DNA of 10,838 bases from Clostridia bacterium (GTDB lineage Bacteria; Bacillota; Clostridia; Oscillospirales; Ruminococcaceae). The position numbers and the translations under genes were made by a program. Of this stretch, positions 1 through 6,799 are shown piece after piece. The notes beneath the pieces are model-generated. The model ran no database searches, was not told where the DNA came from, and was given only the letters and a program-made list of their open reading frames with translations. Numbering within the stretch: the first letter of the stretch is position 1; every line of letters begins with the position of its first letter. Where the stretch lies: positions 1-10,838 of the forward strand of contig JAGKVC010000121.1 in NCBI GenBank assembly GCA_021152595.1, in the 5' to 3' direction.

Positions 1-37
1 CGAATTTGGTTCTGCTTGCACGGAAAGGAGTTTATTT

Positions 38-355
38 ATGGCAAAGCAGACCGAAAACAATGTGGGAATTTATCTTCGCCTTTCAAAGGAAGATATGCTT
101 GAGGGCGAATCGCTCTCTATCGAAAATCAGAAAATGATCCTGACAAAATTCGTACATGACAAAGGTTGGAATCTCGTTTCTGAGTATGTGGACGATGGCT
201 ATAGTGGCACTGATTTCGACAGACCAGGTATACAGAAATTGCTTGCAGACGCTCAGCTCGGAAAGATTAATATCGTGGTGGTAAAAGACCTTTCACGCTT
301 CGGCAGAAATTACATTGAAGTGGGCCGCTACATCGACTATATTTTTCCTATCTGA
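38..355 (+). pseudogene. Large serine recombinase, N-terminal fragment
   Basis: This is the start of a large serine recombinase (resolvase/invertase catalytic domain), the enzyme class that integrates and excises conjugative and mobilisable elements through a 5'-phosphoserine intermediate. The start is set by AAAGGAG at 24-30, seven bases before the ATG. Visible motifs are YLRLSKED with the presumed nucleophile Ser16, then SIENQ, DDGYSGTDFDRPG and the DLSRFGRN arginine motif. Family members usually exceed 450 residues. This one stops after 105, just past YIDYIFP, so the rest of the catalytic domain, the recombinase and zinc-ribbon domains and the coiled coil are missing. Its AT-richer codons (many AAA, GAA, ATT) differ from the neighbouring genes, which fits horizontal origin. 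Downstream sequence belongs to an unrelated hydrolase. It cannot be active. Whether it is a genomic relic or an assembly chimera cannot be decided from this window. Confidence 0.88.
340..355. other. Illegitimate junction between recombinase and hydrolase
   Basis: Recombinase homology (YIDYIFP) continues to about 348. The hydrolase-like frame (SYLKYDDPITMM) is already recognisable from about 346. The two frames overlap on a short T-rich stretch, so the crossover lies in these few bases. No inverted repeats, target duplication or att-like core can be seen around it. Confidence 0.75.
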
Positions 356-1713
356 AATATGACGATCCGATCACGATGATGAACCTCATGAACCACAACG
401 CCGGCTTTGAGGAAACAGCGATCGGTATGTATACAACGACCGAAGCAAACATCGTCTCGCTGGAGGATTACATCACGAGCATCCAGCCCTGTCAGATCTG
501 GAAGCCTGGCGAAACGGTCGCTTACAGCAACTGGGGTGCGACGCTTGCCGCATATATTGTTCAGCGTGTCAGCGGCATGCCGTATTATCAGTATGCGCAG
601 GAAAACATTTTCAAGCCGCTCGGCATGGAGCATACTGCGATCAATGCCGATCTTTCCGATAATCCTGCCGTAAAGGAAAAGCGCAAAGAGCTGGAGGGCT
701 ATCTGCCGACCGGTCAGCTTTTCCCGAATTCCTTTTCGTATATCATCATGTATCCGGTCGGTATGTGTACCTCAACGCTCAAGGATTTCGAGGCATTCGC
801 GCAGGCATTGCTTGCAGAGGATTCCCGTCTCATGAAAAAGGAAACCTTTGAGGAGATGTATACGCCGTCCCTGATGTACACCGGTACGGAGGATGTACGT
901 CTCTGCCACGGCTTCATGGGGGCGATGTACAAGGTCAATGTCATCGGTCACGGCGGCAATACACAGAGCTGCTCGAGCTATCTGCTCCTTGACCGCGATG
1001 ACGATATCGGCTTTGTGGTCATGACGAATCAATACGGTGAAGCCAGATTCAACACTGAGATGCCGGAGCTGATTTTCGGCGAGTCCAAGGAGAAAAAGCC
1101 CGGCAGCGACTGCCTCTGCATGAACGCGCGCACCTTCAAGCACGGCATGCTGAAGATGCTCGGCTCCCTGCAGGGCATCACACCGGTGATCCAGAATCCG
1201 CCTGCTCCGGTAAAGGATCTGCTGCACTATCCCTCTTATATGAACGAGACCTCTGACCGCATCGAAGCCTCTGTCATGGACTTCATAAAGTCAAACGGCG
1301 CTGAGGCAGGCGTGACGATCGGAATCCTGCTGCTGATGCTCCTCGGCATTCTGATCTGCGTGATCTGCCTGCTGGTCAAATTCATCAAGCTGATCTTCCG
1401 GAAGCACAGCCGCAATCCGCTGAGCTGGTGGCGCACGCGCATGAGCCTGCTGATTCCGCTTCCGGTGATTCTGTGGTTTGTCTATGTGCAGTTCTTCATG
1501 AAGTCACAGCCGGTCTTTCTGGCGAAGATCGTCTGCATCATTGAGATCGTGCTGGGACTCCTGCTGGTGATCGGCATCATCGGCGGCATCCGGCGGATGC
1601 ACAGGCGCGAGGAGAAAATCTGCGGCTTCCGCAATGTGCTGACGATGTTCTTTGCGATTGTCGCTGTCGCAATGATCGTCTATTTTGAGATGTATACATT
1701 CTGGCTGATCTGA
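343..1713 (+). pseudogene. 5'-truncated membrane serine hydrolase (beta-lactamase fold)
   Basis: This is the C-terminal part of a serine hydrolase of the beta-lactamase/penicillin-binding-protein class C-like family, which acts on peptides or esters outside the membrane. The frame is open from 319. The first methionine is at 376, but nothing resembling a ribosome binding site precedes it, and family-like sequence (YLKYDDPITMMNLMNHNAGF) begins before it. Counting from that methionine, the YxN motif is YSN at 50-52 and the HGG motif (equivalent of KTG) is at 192-194. The SxxK nucleophile motif, normally some 60 residues before the LMNHNAGF region, is absent together with any signal peptide. The C-terminus has four hydrophobic segments at about 312-337, 356-375, 379-404 and 421-443, so the intact ancestor was membrane-bound. 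As it stands the product would be catalytically dead. The normal gene-end terminator survives just downstream. Confidence 0.85.
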
Positions 1714-1731
1714 TTTTGCAGCATCAATCTG

Positions 1732-1771
1732 AAAGGGCTTCGCGGTCTGCGTGACTGCGAAGCTCTTTTTT
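1732..1771 (+). terminator. Intrinsic terminator after the hydrolase
   Basis: A 13-pair stem (1735-1747 with 1753-1765, two G-T wobbles) has a 5-base loop and is followed by six T at 1766-1771. AAA precedes the stem. It lies 18 bases after the hydrolase stop codon. Confidence 0.93.
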
Positions 1772-1813
1772 GAATATCTACGGTAAAAGTTGCTAAAAAA
1801 TCCGCTCAAACCG

Positions 1814-1842
1814 TTGACAAAGTGTCTATTTGGTGCTATACT
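1814..1842 (+). promoter_or_regulatory. Sigma-A-type promoter of the pseudokinase-LRR gene
   Basis: TTGACA at 1814-1819 and TATACT at 1837-1842 are separated by exactly 17 bases. Transcription should start near 1849, which leaves a leader of about 60 bases before the ATG at 1908. It follows the preceding terminator by about 40 bases, so the gene is an independent unit. Confidence 0.88.
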
Positions 1843-1907
1843 AAATTAAAGCATGCTGACATATGTAAGAGAATGTCTGCATAAAAATGACAATGAGGAG
1901 GATCCCG

Positions 1908-4900
1908 ATGGCAAATACAGAGTACATCAGCTATATCCTGCAGGCACTGGAACCGCCGCTGTGGGGGCGATGGGAGCTGAAAGAGCGGATCCGTTCATCC
2001 GCGGAAGGCGATATCTACCGGCTGGAATCCAGACGGATGAACCGGACCGAATCTGCGCTGATGAAGGTTGTGCCGCTGATTGCGGACAAATCCTATTTTT
2101 CGGAGGAGCAGAAGCTGGGGCAGATCGAACGGGCGAAGGAGCTGGCAGAACAGGAATCCGAGCTGCTGTTCCGTCTGGAGGGCTGTCCGAATATCGTGAC
2201 CTATCAGGATGAGGAGATGCACGAGATTCAGGTGGACGGGCAGTTCGAGGGCTATGCCTATCTGATCCGCACGGAGGCGCTCGAACCGCTCTCTGACTGT
2301 ATCCGCAGCCATCGCTTCTATGCAAGCGAGGAGAATGTGATGCAGCTTGCAAAGGAGATTGCACTGGCACTGTATTCTGCACACCAGCAGGGGATTCTGC
2401 ACCGCGGCATTCATCCGGATCAGATCTATCTGACGGCATCCGGCTGTGCAAAGCTCGGGGGATTCCGTCCGCCGAAGCGCGCCGGTCTGATGAATGCCTA
2501 TTCGGATTCGGACGGATACATCGCGCCGGAAATCGCATCCGCCAAGCGCCTGACCGATTTCACGCCGCAGGCGGATATCTATGCTTTCGGCATCACGCTC
2601 TATCAGCTCATGAACCGGATGGCGCTGCCGTTTGAGACGGAATGCGATCCGGATGCGGCATGGGAAAAGCGGATGCAGGGCGAGCCGTTCCCGAAGCCGA
2701 TCCAGGCATCGGATACGTTCGCAAAGATCATTCTCAAGGCGTGTGCATATCAGCCCGAGGACCGATACGCTTCCGCAGAGGAGCTGCTTGCAGCGCTGCT
2801 GTTCCCGGAGAACGTCACAGAAACGGCAGAAGCTGCTGCACCGCAGCCGGAAGCCGATGAACCGCAGCAGGAACGCGCGATCGTTCCGGAGGAGACTGTA
2901 CAGCAGCCTGCCGCGGAGATTTCTGCGGAGGAGAAGCAGACGGCAGAATCGCTGCCGGTGCCGGAGATTCCGCAGGATGATCCTTCGCTGATCACCGAAA
3001 CGGATGCGGCAAATTATTATATCAGAAACGGCATTCTGGTTCGCTATACCGGCAGTGCGCAGGTGGTTCAGATTCCGCCGTTTGTTTCCGCAATCGGAAA
3101 GGGTGCCTTTGAAAACTGTACGACAATTCGCCGCGTGATCATTCCGGAGGGCGTGATGCAGATCGAGGAGCTTGCCTTTGCAGGCTGCTCAGAACTGGAA
3201 TATGTGCAGTTCCCGAATTCGCTGCGCACGGTTCACAATAAGGCATTCCTGAAATGCGTTTCGCTGAAATCGGCGGCATTCCGCGGCGTGCTCTCACAGA
3301 TCGGCATGAGCGCATTTGAAGGCTGCTCTCAGCTTGCGTCCGCCGTCTTTGACTGCCCGATTGAGAAGATCGGCTTTGATGCATTTTCCGGCTGCGACAG
3401 TCTGCAAAGGATAGATGTCAGCGAGTATTCCTATGCGTATCAATCCGTGGACGGCGTGCTGTTTGATTTTGAGCGCAAGCATCTTGTGCGCTATCCGGCA
3501 GGCAGAAGTACGCCGGATTACATCGTTCCGGATTCGGTCTTTACGATCGAGGACGGCGCATTTTTCGGCTGCGCCGGTCTCGAGCGGATCCGCCTTGCCA
3601 AAAATGTTAAGAAGATCGGTGCATCTGCATTCCGCGATTGCGTCCGGCTGCATGATGTCATTTTCTCCGAGAATCTCGAAACAATCAAATCTGCGGCGTT
3701 TCAGGGATGTATCAGCCTGCAACGGCTCAATCTTCCGGTATGGACAACCTATATCGGCACCTATGCGTTCAGCCATTGCGAGAATCTGGAAGCGGTCAGC
3801 CTGCCTGCGAAAATGACCGAGCTTTGCATGGGCGTCTTTGAATACTGCAAAAAGCTGACGCTGATCCGTCTGCCGGAAAGCATCGTCAAGATCGGGGAAA
3901 AGGCGTTTATGGCGTCCGGTCTGACAGAGGTGTTTGTGCCGTATTCGACCACCAAGATCGAGAAGCAGTCCTTCGCAAACTGCGAAAATCTGCAAAATGT
4001 GTTCCTCTCAAACCGGATTAACCAGATTGCACCGGATGCCTTTGACGGCAATCCGAAAAGCATGGTCGTTTACGGACTGCCGAACTCTGTGGCAGCGGAT
4101 TTTGCAAAGAGCAGAAGATTTTCCTTCGAGCAGATCTTTACGCTGACTTCCGGTGCAGGCGCGTATGAGCTGCGTGATTATAAGGGCGTATTTGCGTTTG
4201 TTTCGATTCCGCCCGATGTCAATATCATCGGAGATAATGCATTCAAGGACTGCACCACGATCCGCGAGGTCACGCTCCCTGCCAACATCGGTGTGATCGG
4301 CAAAGGCGCCTTTGAGAACTGTGACCATCTGGAATCCGTGACCATGACGAATCTGATCCAGCGCGTCGGTGAGCGTGCCTTCGAGAACTGTCACCTCTTA
4401 AAGCAGTTCCGGATCATGGATATGTCGCAGGGCTTCCAGCCGAAGGTACAGCGGAAAATTCACCGGAATTTCCACCGCGTCCTGCTTTCCGTGCATCCGG
4501 AATCCGCAGAGGCGTATGCAAGACAGTATAACGTAACGGCAAAAAGCAATTTCCTCGATATGCCGTTCCCGTGGCAGATCAAAAAGGAATCGCAGGAGTT
4601 CATCGTGCGTCTGGCGGAACGGTACAATGATTCGCCGTTCACAAAGGCGCTGCTGGAATCCGTCCGGTATGAGATGAACCGCTCCGAGCGGCGGCTCAGC
4701 CGGATTGAGCTTTTTGCGGACTGCATGGTGGTGACGGGCGTGCGTGCCGGACTGGTCGCAAAGCATAAGACTGTCTATAATGATCTCGGTCTCGGTGTCC
4801 GGACGCTTCCGGATATCAACCATATGCTTGCGTGTGCGACGGTAATTGTTCAGGGGCTCGGCGATGATTTCTGTCTGGCGGATGTCCAGAATAAGGATTC

Positions 4901-4928
4901 CGCGGTGATTCAGCCCTCGATCAGTTAA
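1908..4928 (+). CDS. Pseudokinase fused to BspA-type LRR repeats
   Basis: This is a 1006-residue protein. AGGAGG at 1896-1901, six bases before ATG 1908, sets the start; an in-frame ATG at 1887 lacks such a site. Residues ~15-300 form a Ser/Thr protein kinase fold. Lys53 (ALMKVV) matches the ATP-anchoring lysine and the APE-like YIAPE (204-208) and DIYAFGITLYQLM are kept. However, the HRD motif is HRG (165-167), the following Lys and Asn are His169 and Gln172, DFG is GGF (184-186), and the glycine-rich loop is degenerate. Catalysis is therefore very unlikely, and a binding or scaffold role is inferred. An acidic Pro/Glu/Ala linker follows (~301-360). About sixteen LRR_5 units then recur every 23 residues with the signature AFxxC: A400 to A492, A551 to A711 and A778 to A824. 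Residues ~886-1006 are a C-terminal domain I do not recognise. There is no signal peptide or membrane segment, so the repeats should be cytosolic, unlike classical secreted BspA proteins. Confidence 0.92.
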   Translation: MANTEYISYILQALEPPLWGRWELKERIRSSAEGDIYRLESRRMNRTESALMKVVPLIADKSYFSEEQKLGQIERAKELAEQESELLFRLEGCPNIVTYQDEEMHEIQVDGQFEGYAYLIRTEALEPLSDCIRSHRFYASEENVMQLAKEIALALYSAHQQGILHRGIHPDQIYLTASGCAKLGGFRPPKRAGLMNAYSDSDGYIAPEIASAKRLTDFTPQADIYAFGITLYQLMNRMALPFETECDPDAAWEKRMQGEPFPKPIQASDTFAKIILKACAYQPEDRYASAEELLAALLFPENVTETAEAAAPQPEADEPQQERAIVPEETVQQPAAEISAEEKQTAESLPVPEIPQDDPSLITETDAANYYIRNGILVRYTGSAQVVQIPPFVSAIGKGAFENCTTIRRVIIPEGVMQIEELAFAGCSELEYVQFPNSLRTVHNKAFLKCVSLKSAAFRGVLSQIGMSAFEGCSQLASAVFDCPIEKIGFDAFSGCDSLQRIDVSEYSYAYQSVDGVLFDFERKHLVRYPAGRSTPDYIVPDSVFTIEDGAFFGCAGLERIRLAKNVKKIGASAFRDCVRLHDVIFSENLETIKSAAFQGCISLQRLNLPVWTTYIGTYAFSHCENLEAVSLPAKMTELCMGVFEYCKKLTLIRLPESIVKIGEKAFMASGLTEVFVPYSTTKIEKQSFANCENLQNVFLSNRINQIAPDAFDGNPKSMVVYGLPNSVAADFAKSRRFSFEQIFTLTSGAGAYELRDYKGVFAFVSIPPDVNIIGDNAFKDCTTIREVTLPANIGVIGKGAFENCDHLESVTMTNLIQRVGERAFENCHLLKQFRIMDMSQGFQPKVQRKIHRNFHRVLLSVHPESAEAYARQYNVTAKSNFLDMPFPWQIKKESQEFIVRLAERYNDSPFTKALLESVRYEMNRSERRLSRIELFADCMVVTGVRAGLVAKHKTVYNDLGLGVRTLPDINHMLACATVIVQGLGDDFCLADVQNKDSAVIQPSIS

Positions 4929-4939
4929 GATGAAAACAA

Positions 4940-4974
4940 ATCGGCACAGTCAGATTGACCGTGTCGATTTTTTT
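4940..4974 (+). terminator. Terminator between convergent genes, probably bidirectional
   Basis: A 13-position stem (4940-4952 with 4956-4968) has one G-T wobble, one A-C mismatch and a GAT loop. It runs into seven T at 4968-4974. Read on the minus strand, the same hairpin is followed by TTTGTTTT, so it can also end the reductase transcript coming from the right. Confidence 0.88.
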
Positions 4975-4988
4975 GTGCGCGGAGCAGC

Positions 4989-6128
4989 TCAGAAGGTATT
5001 TGCCTTGAGCCACGCCGCTGCTTTTTCAACAAGCTCTGTGATATCCTCGCCGTCTGCGGTCATGACCTGCTGATGTGGCAGATCGCCCTTGATATCGAGA
5101 TGTGAGAACTCAGCAAGCGCATTTTTGAAGTAGTTGTTATCATCCGAGAATCCGGGATCCGGCTGGATCTGACAAATGCTGTATGCTTGCAGAATTGCCG
5201 TGACCGGTACGCCGTTCCAGAGCAGTCCGCGGTAGGTGTCGATCTTGCTTTGCCGGATCGGTGCGCTTTCGCGGTAGATCGTCATTGCCTGCGCAAGGAT
5301 CTCCTGCTCTTTTTCGGAGAGCGGCTGCGCTGCCTTTGCGGTTGCGATATTATCCTGCATCTGCTGCATATTGCTCATGCCGGAGAGGACAGCAATCGTA
5401 TCCGCAAGCCCGAGGCAGAACCGCAGCGACCACGATGCGATACTCTGCTCCGGCGCATGCTGTTTCAGGAGTGCTTCCGCTTCTGCCGACAGCGACGCCA
5501 GTCCGCCGCCCTTGACGGCTTCCATAATGACGACCTTTCTGCCGTGCTTCCGGATCACCTCATAGCACGCCTTCGCCTGCACAAATTCGCTCTCCCAGTC
5601 AATCGGATTGATCGCAATCTGGACAAATTCCGCCTCCGGATGCTCGGTCAGAACACGGTCCAGCAGTCTGGCAGAGGAGTGGAACGAGAAGCCGAGATGC
5701 CGGATCTTTCCCTCCGCCTTCCACTTCTGCGCATGCTCAAACAGATGTGTCGTCTTGATGATGCCGCCCTTGCCGTCCACACCGTCATAGTAGACGTTCT
5801 GAATATTATGCAGCAGATAATAGTCGATATAATCGACGCCGAGGTCGGCAAGCTGACTTTCAAAGACTGCGTCGATCTGCTCCTCCGGCACGAGATTGAA
5901 GGTCGGGAACTTCGTTGCAACGCGGAACGATTCGCGCGGATGCCGCTCGACCAGTGCCTTGCGGACTGCCTCCTGACTTTTGCCGTTGTGGTAAACATAG
6001 CTTGTGTCGAAGTAGCTGTAGCCTGCTGCAAGAAATGCATCGACCATCTGATTGAGCTGGCCGTAGTCAAAATCGGTCGGACCGTCTTTGACGGGCAGGC
6101 GCATCATGCCGAATCCTAAATTGTTCAT
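4989..6128 (-). CDS. Aldo/keto reductase, ferredoxin-type cysteines lost
   Basis: This is a 379-residue cytoplasmic NAD(P)H-dependent oxidoreductase with an aldo/keto reductase TIM barrel. The substrate is unknown. AAAGGAGG (6137-6144 on the plus map) lies eight bases before the ATG. The N-terminal LGFGMMRLP is typical of the COG1453-like branch. The tetrad is present: Asp41 and Tyr46 (FDTSYVYH), Lys73 (ATKFP) and His107 (YYLLHN). HLGFSFH at 144-150 and the conserved IAINPIDWES segment follow. Members of this branch of the same length normally end in a 4Fe-4S domain with a CxxCxxC-type cluster. Here residues ~290-379 contain only one cysteine (Cys319), although the fold remnant (VPVTAILQAYS) is recognisable, so the cluster is inferred to be lost. 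The gene is monocistronic with its own promoter and converges on the pseudokinase gene. Barrel and family assignment are firm; the physiological reaction is not known. Confidence 0.93.
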   Translation of the reverse strand: MNNLGFGMMRLPVKDGPTDFDYGQLNQMVDAFLAAGYSYFDTSYVYHNGKSQEAVRKALVERHPRESFRVATKFPTFNLVPEEQIDAVFESQLADLGVDYIDYYLLHNIQNVYYDGVDGKGGIIKTTHLFEHAQKWKAEGKIRHLGFSFHSSARLLDRVLTEHPEAEFVQIAINPIDWESEFVQAKACYEVIRKHGRKVVIMEAVKGGGLASLSAEAEALLKQHAPEQSIASWSLRFCLGLADTIAVLSGMSNMQQMQDNIATAKAAQPLSEKEQEILAQAMTIYRESAPIRQSKIDTYRGLLWNGVPVTAILQAYSICQIQPDPGFSDDNNYFKNALAEFSHLDIKGDLPHQQVMTADGEDITELVEKAAAWLKANTF

Positions 6129-6178
6129 GGATCATTCCTCCTTTGATACGGCGTTAGCAGCCGCTTTCTGATACCTCT

Positions 6179-6207
6179 ATTTTACGGGAAAATATGCGCG
6201 TTGTCAA
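6179..6207 (-). promoter_or_regulatory. Promoter of the aldo/keto reductase gene
   Basis: On the minus strand TTGACA (6207-6202) and TAAAAT (6184-6179) are 17 bases apart. The predicted start near 6172 gives a leader of about 45 bases before the start codon at 6128. Confidence 0.85.
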
Positions 6208-6587
6208 GTATCTGCTGAATAATTCTGACGTGAATACCGGCTTGAAATGCAAACGGTTTGTATACAAAGTGCCTTGCATTACAAATGGTATAGCGATATC
6301 CGGAAACAAAGCCCTGAATGATACAGAGCGTAATGCTTTTGATTCGTCAGTCTGCACAAAAATGATAGGGCGCATTTGTGCATGAATGCTATGATCGGCG
6401 GGGATTTGTGCCGATCGGTGATTTTTGCGCAAAAATATTGAAAAATCGCAATTTTTGATCGGTTCAAATGAATAATATTCTGCAACTGCTGTGATGAGTT
6501 TTTTGCATGATTTGACAAGATTTTGAACGCGGCTTTTTTCAGTCCTGCGAGAACGCCCGAAAAAGGTCGGAAATACGCTGATTTCTG
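6208..6587. other. Gene-free AT-rich stretch with several hairpins
   Basis: I see no credible coding region here. Short open frames on both strands lack ribosome sites and family resemblance. The stretch is rich in inverted repeats: TGCACAAA/TTTGTGCA (6353-6360 with 6375-6382), GATCGGC/GCCGATC (6393-6399 with 6410-6416), the 16-base palindrome at 6421-6436 (ATTTTTGC plus its mirror), and AAAAAT/ATTTTT around CGCA (6441-6456). GATCGG occurs three times (6393, 6413, 6457). The block ends in a perfect terminator hairpin. It could be a small structured RNA, a remnant of a lost gene, or a regulatory region. No convincing plus-strand promoter was found to start such an RNA. Confidence 0.5.
6246..6280. 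promoter_or_regulatory. Nested dyad, candidate operator
   Basis: The 12-base perfect palindrome TTTGTATACAAA (6257-6268) is flanked by AATGCAA (6246-6252) and TTGCATT (6274-6280), and both dyads share almost the same centre (6262.5 and 6263). Nested symmetry of this kind suits a dimeric regulator. It sits about 40 bases upstream of the -35 box of the reductase promoter, where an activator could bind. The cognate protein is unknown. It could alternatively be an RNA hairpin. Confidence 0.45.
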
Positions 6588-6620
6588 AAACAGCCTGAAA
6601 GCAGGCTGTTTTGTTTTGTT
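6588..6620 (+). terminator. Terminator hairpin with no gene upstream
   Basis: A perfect 10-pair stem (6588-6597 with 6602-6611) has an AAAG loop and is followed by a T-rich tail (TTTTGTTTTGTTTG). It would stop plus-strand transcripts just before the next promoter. The nearest upstream gene on this strand ends at 4928, so it either insulates the operon or ends an unannotated RNA. Confidence 0.82.
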
Positions 6621-6631
6621 TGATATTCCCA

Positions 6632-6660
6632 TTGACTTTTGGTAATATATGATTTATAAT
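6632..6660 (+). promoter_or_regulatory. Promoter of the surface-protein operon
   Basis: TTGACT (6632-6637) and the consensus TATAAT (6655-6660) are 17 bases apart. The predicted start near 6667 gives a leader of about 75 bases before the leader ORF and about 130 before the structural gene. The transcript would begin with TGTGTAA (6667-6673), which can pair with TTACACA (6700-6706) as a weak 5' stem-loop. Confidence 0.87.
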
Positions 6661-6742
6661 TAACAATGTGTAATACTAAAATCGCGCAAGTATACCCTTT
6701 TACACAATCGTATCTTATACAGCAGTTGAAGGAGGAGTCGGA

Positions 6743-6799
6743 TTGAGAATGATGACACACAAAATTGCACTTGCAGATGCAGAAAGGAGAATGGCATGA
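6743..6799 (+). CDS. Short leader ORF overlapping the next start by ATGA
   Basis: A strong ribosome binding site (AAGGAGGA, 6729-6736) sits six bases before a TTG at 6743. The frame is open for 18 codons and also has two adjacent ATGs at 6749 and 6752. Its TGA (6797-6799) overlaps the ATG of the 822-residue protein as ATGA, and the second ribosome site (AAAGGAG, 6783-6789) lies inside the ORF. This is the usual geometry of translational coupling by reinitiation. The predicted peptide (ending KIALADAERRMA) has no recognisable motif and no run of one amino acid, so classical attenuation is not supported. The start codon is uncertain, and the better ribosome site being upstream of it is the main evidence. 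Confidence 0.45.
   Translation: MRMMTHKIALADAERRMA

Noticed and set aside
376..1713. Hydrolase as an intact gene starting at ATG 376
   Set aside because: There is no ribosome site, family-like sequence extends upstream of this ATG, and the SxxK motif and signal peptide are missing.
1887..1907. Upstream in-frame ATG for the pseudokinase gene
   Set aside because: It would add seven residues but lacks a ribosome site, whereas ATG 1908 has AGGAGG at ideal spacing.
5187..6119. Plus-strand open frame opposite the aldo/keto reductase
   Set aside because: The reductase frame has an intact catalytic tetrad, promoter and ribosome site; the opposite frame has none of these.
6393..6462. Three GATCGG copies as a CRISPR-like or iteron array
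   Set aside because: The copies are only six bases, unevenly spaced and mostly parts of hairpins; there is no repeat-spacer pattern or replication gene.
6512..6540. TTGACA at 6512-6517 as a promoter
   Set aside because: At 17 bases downstream there is only a T run, with no -10 box, and the next feature is a terminator.
6154..6666. Minus-strand open frame of 170 codons across the intergenic region
   Set aside because: It runs through the reductase promoter, the terminator hairpin and the surface-operon promoter, has no good ribosome site and looks like translated noncoding AT-rich sequence.
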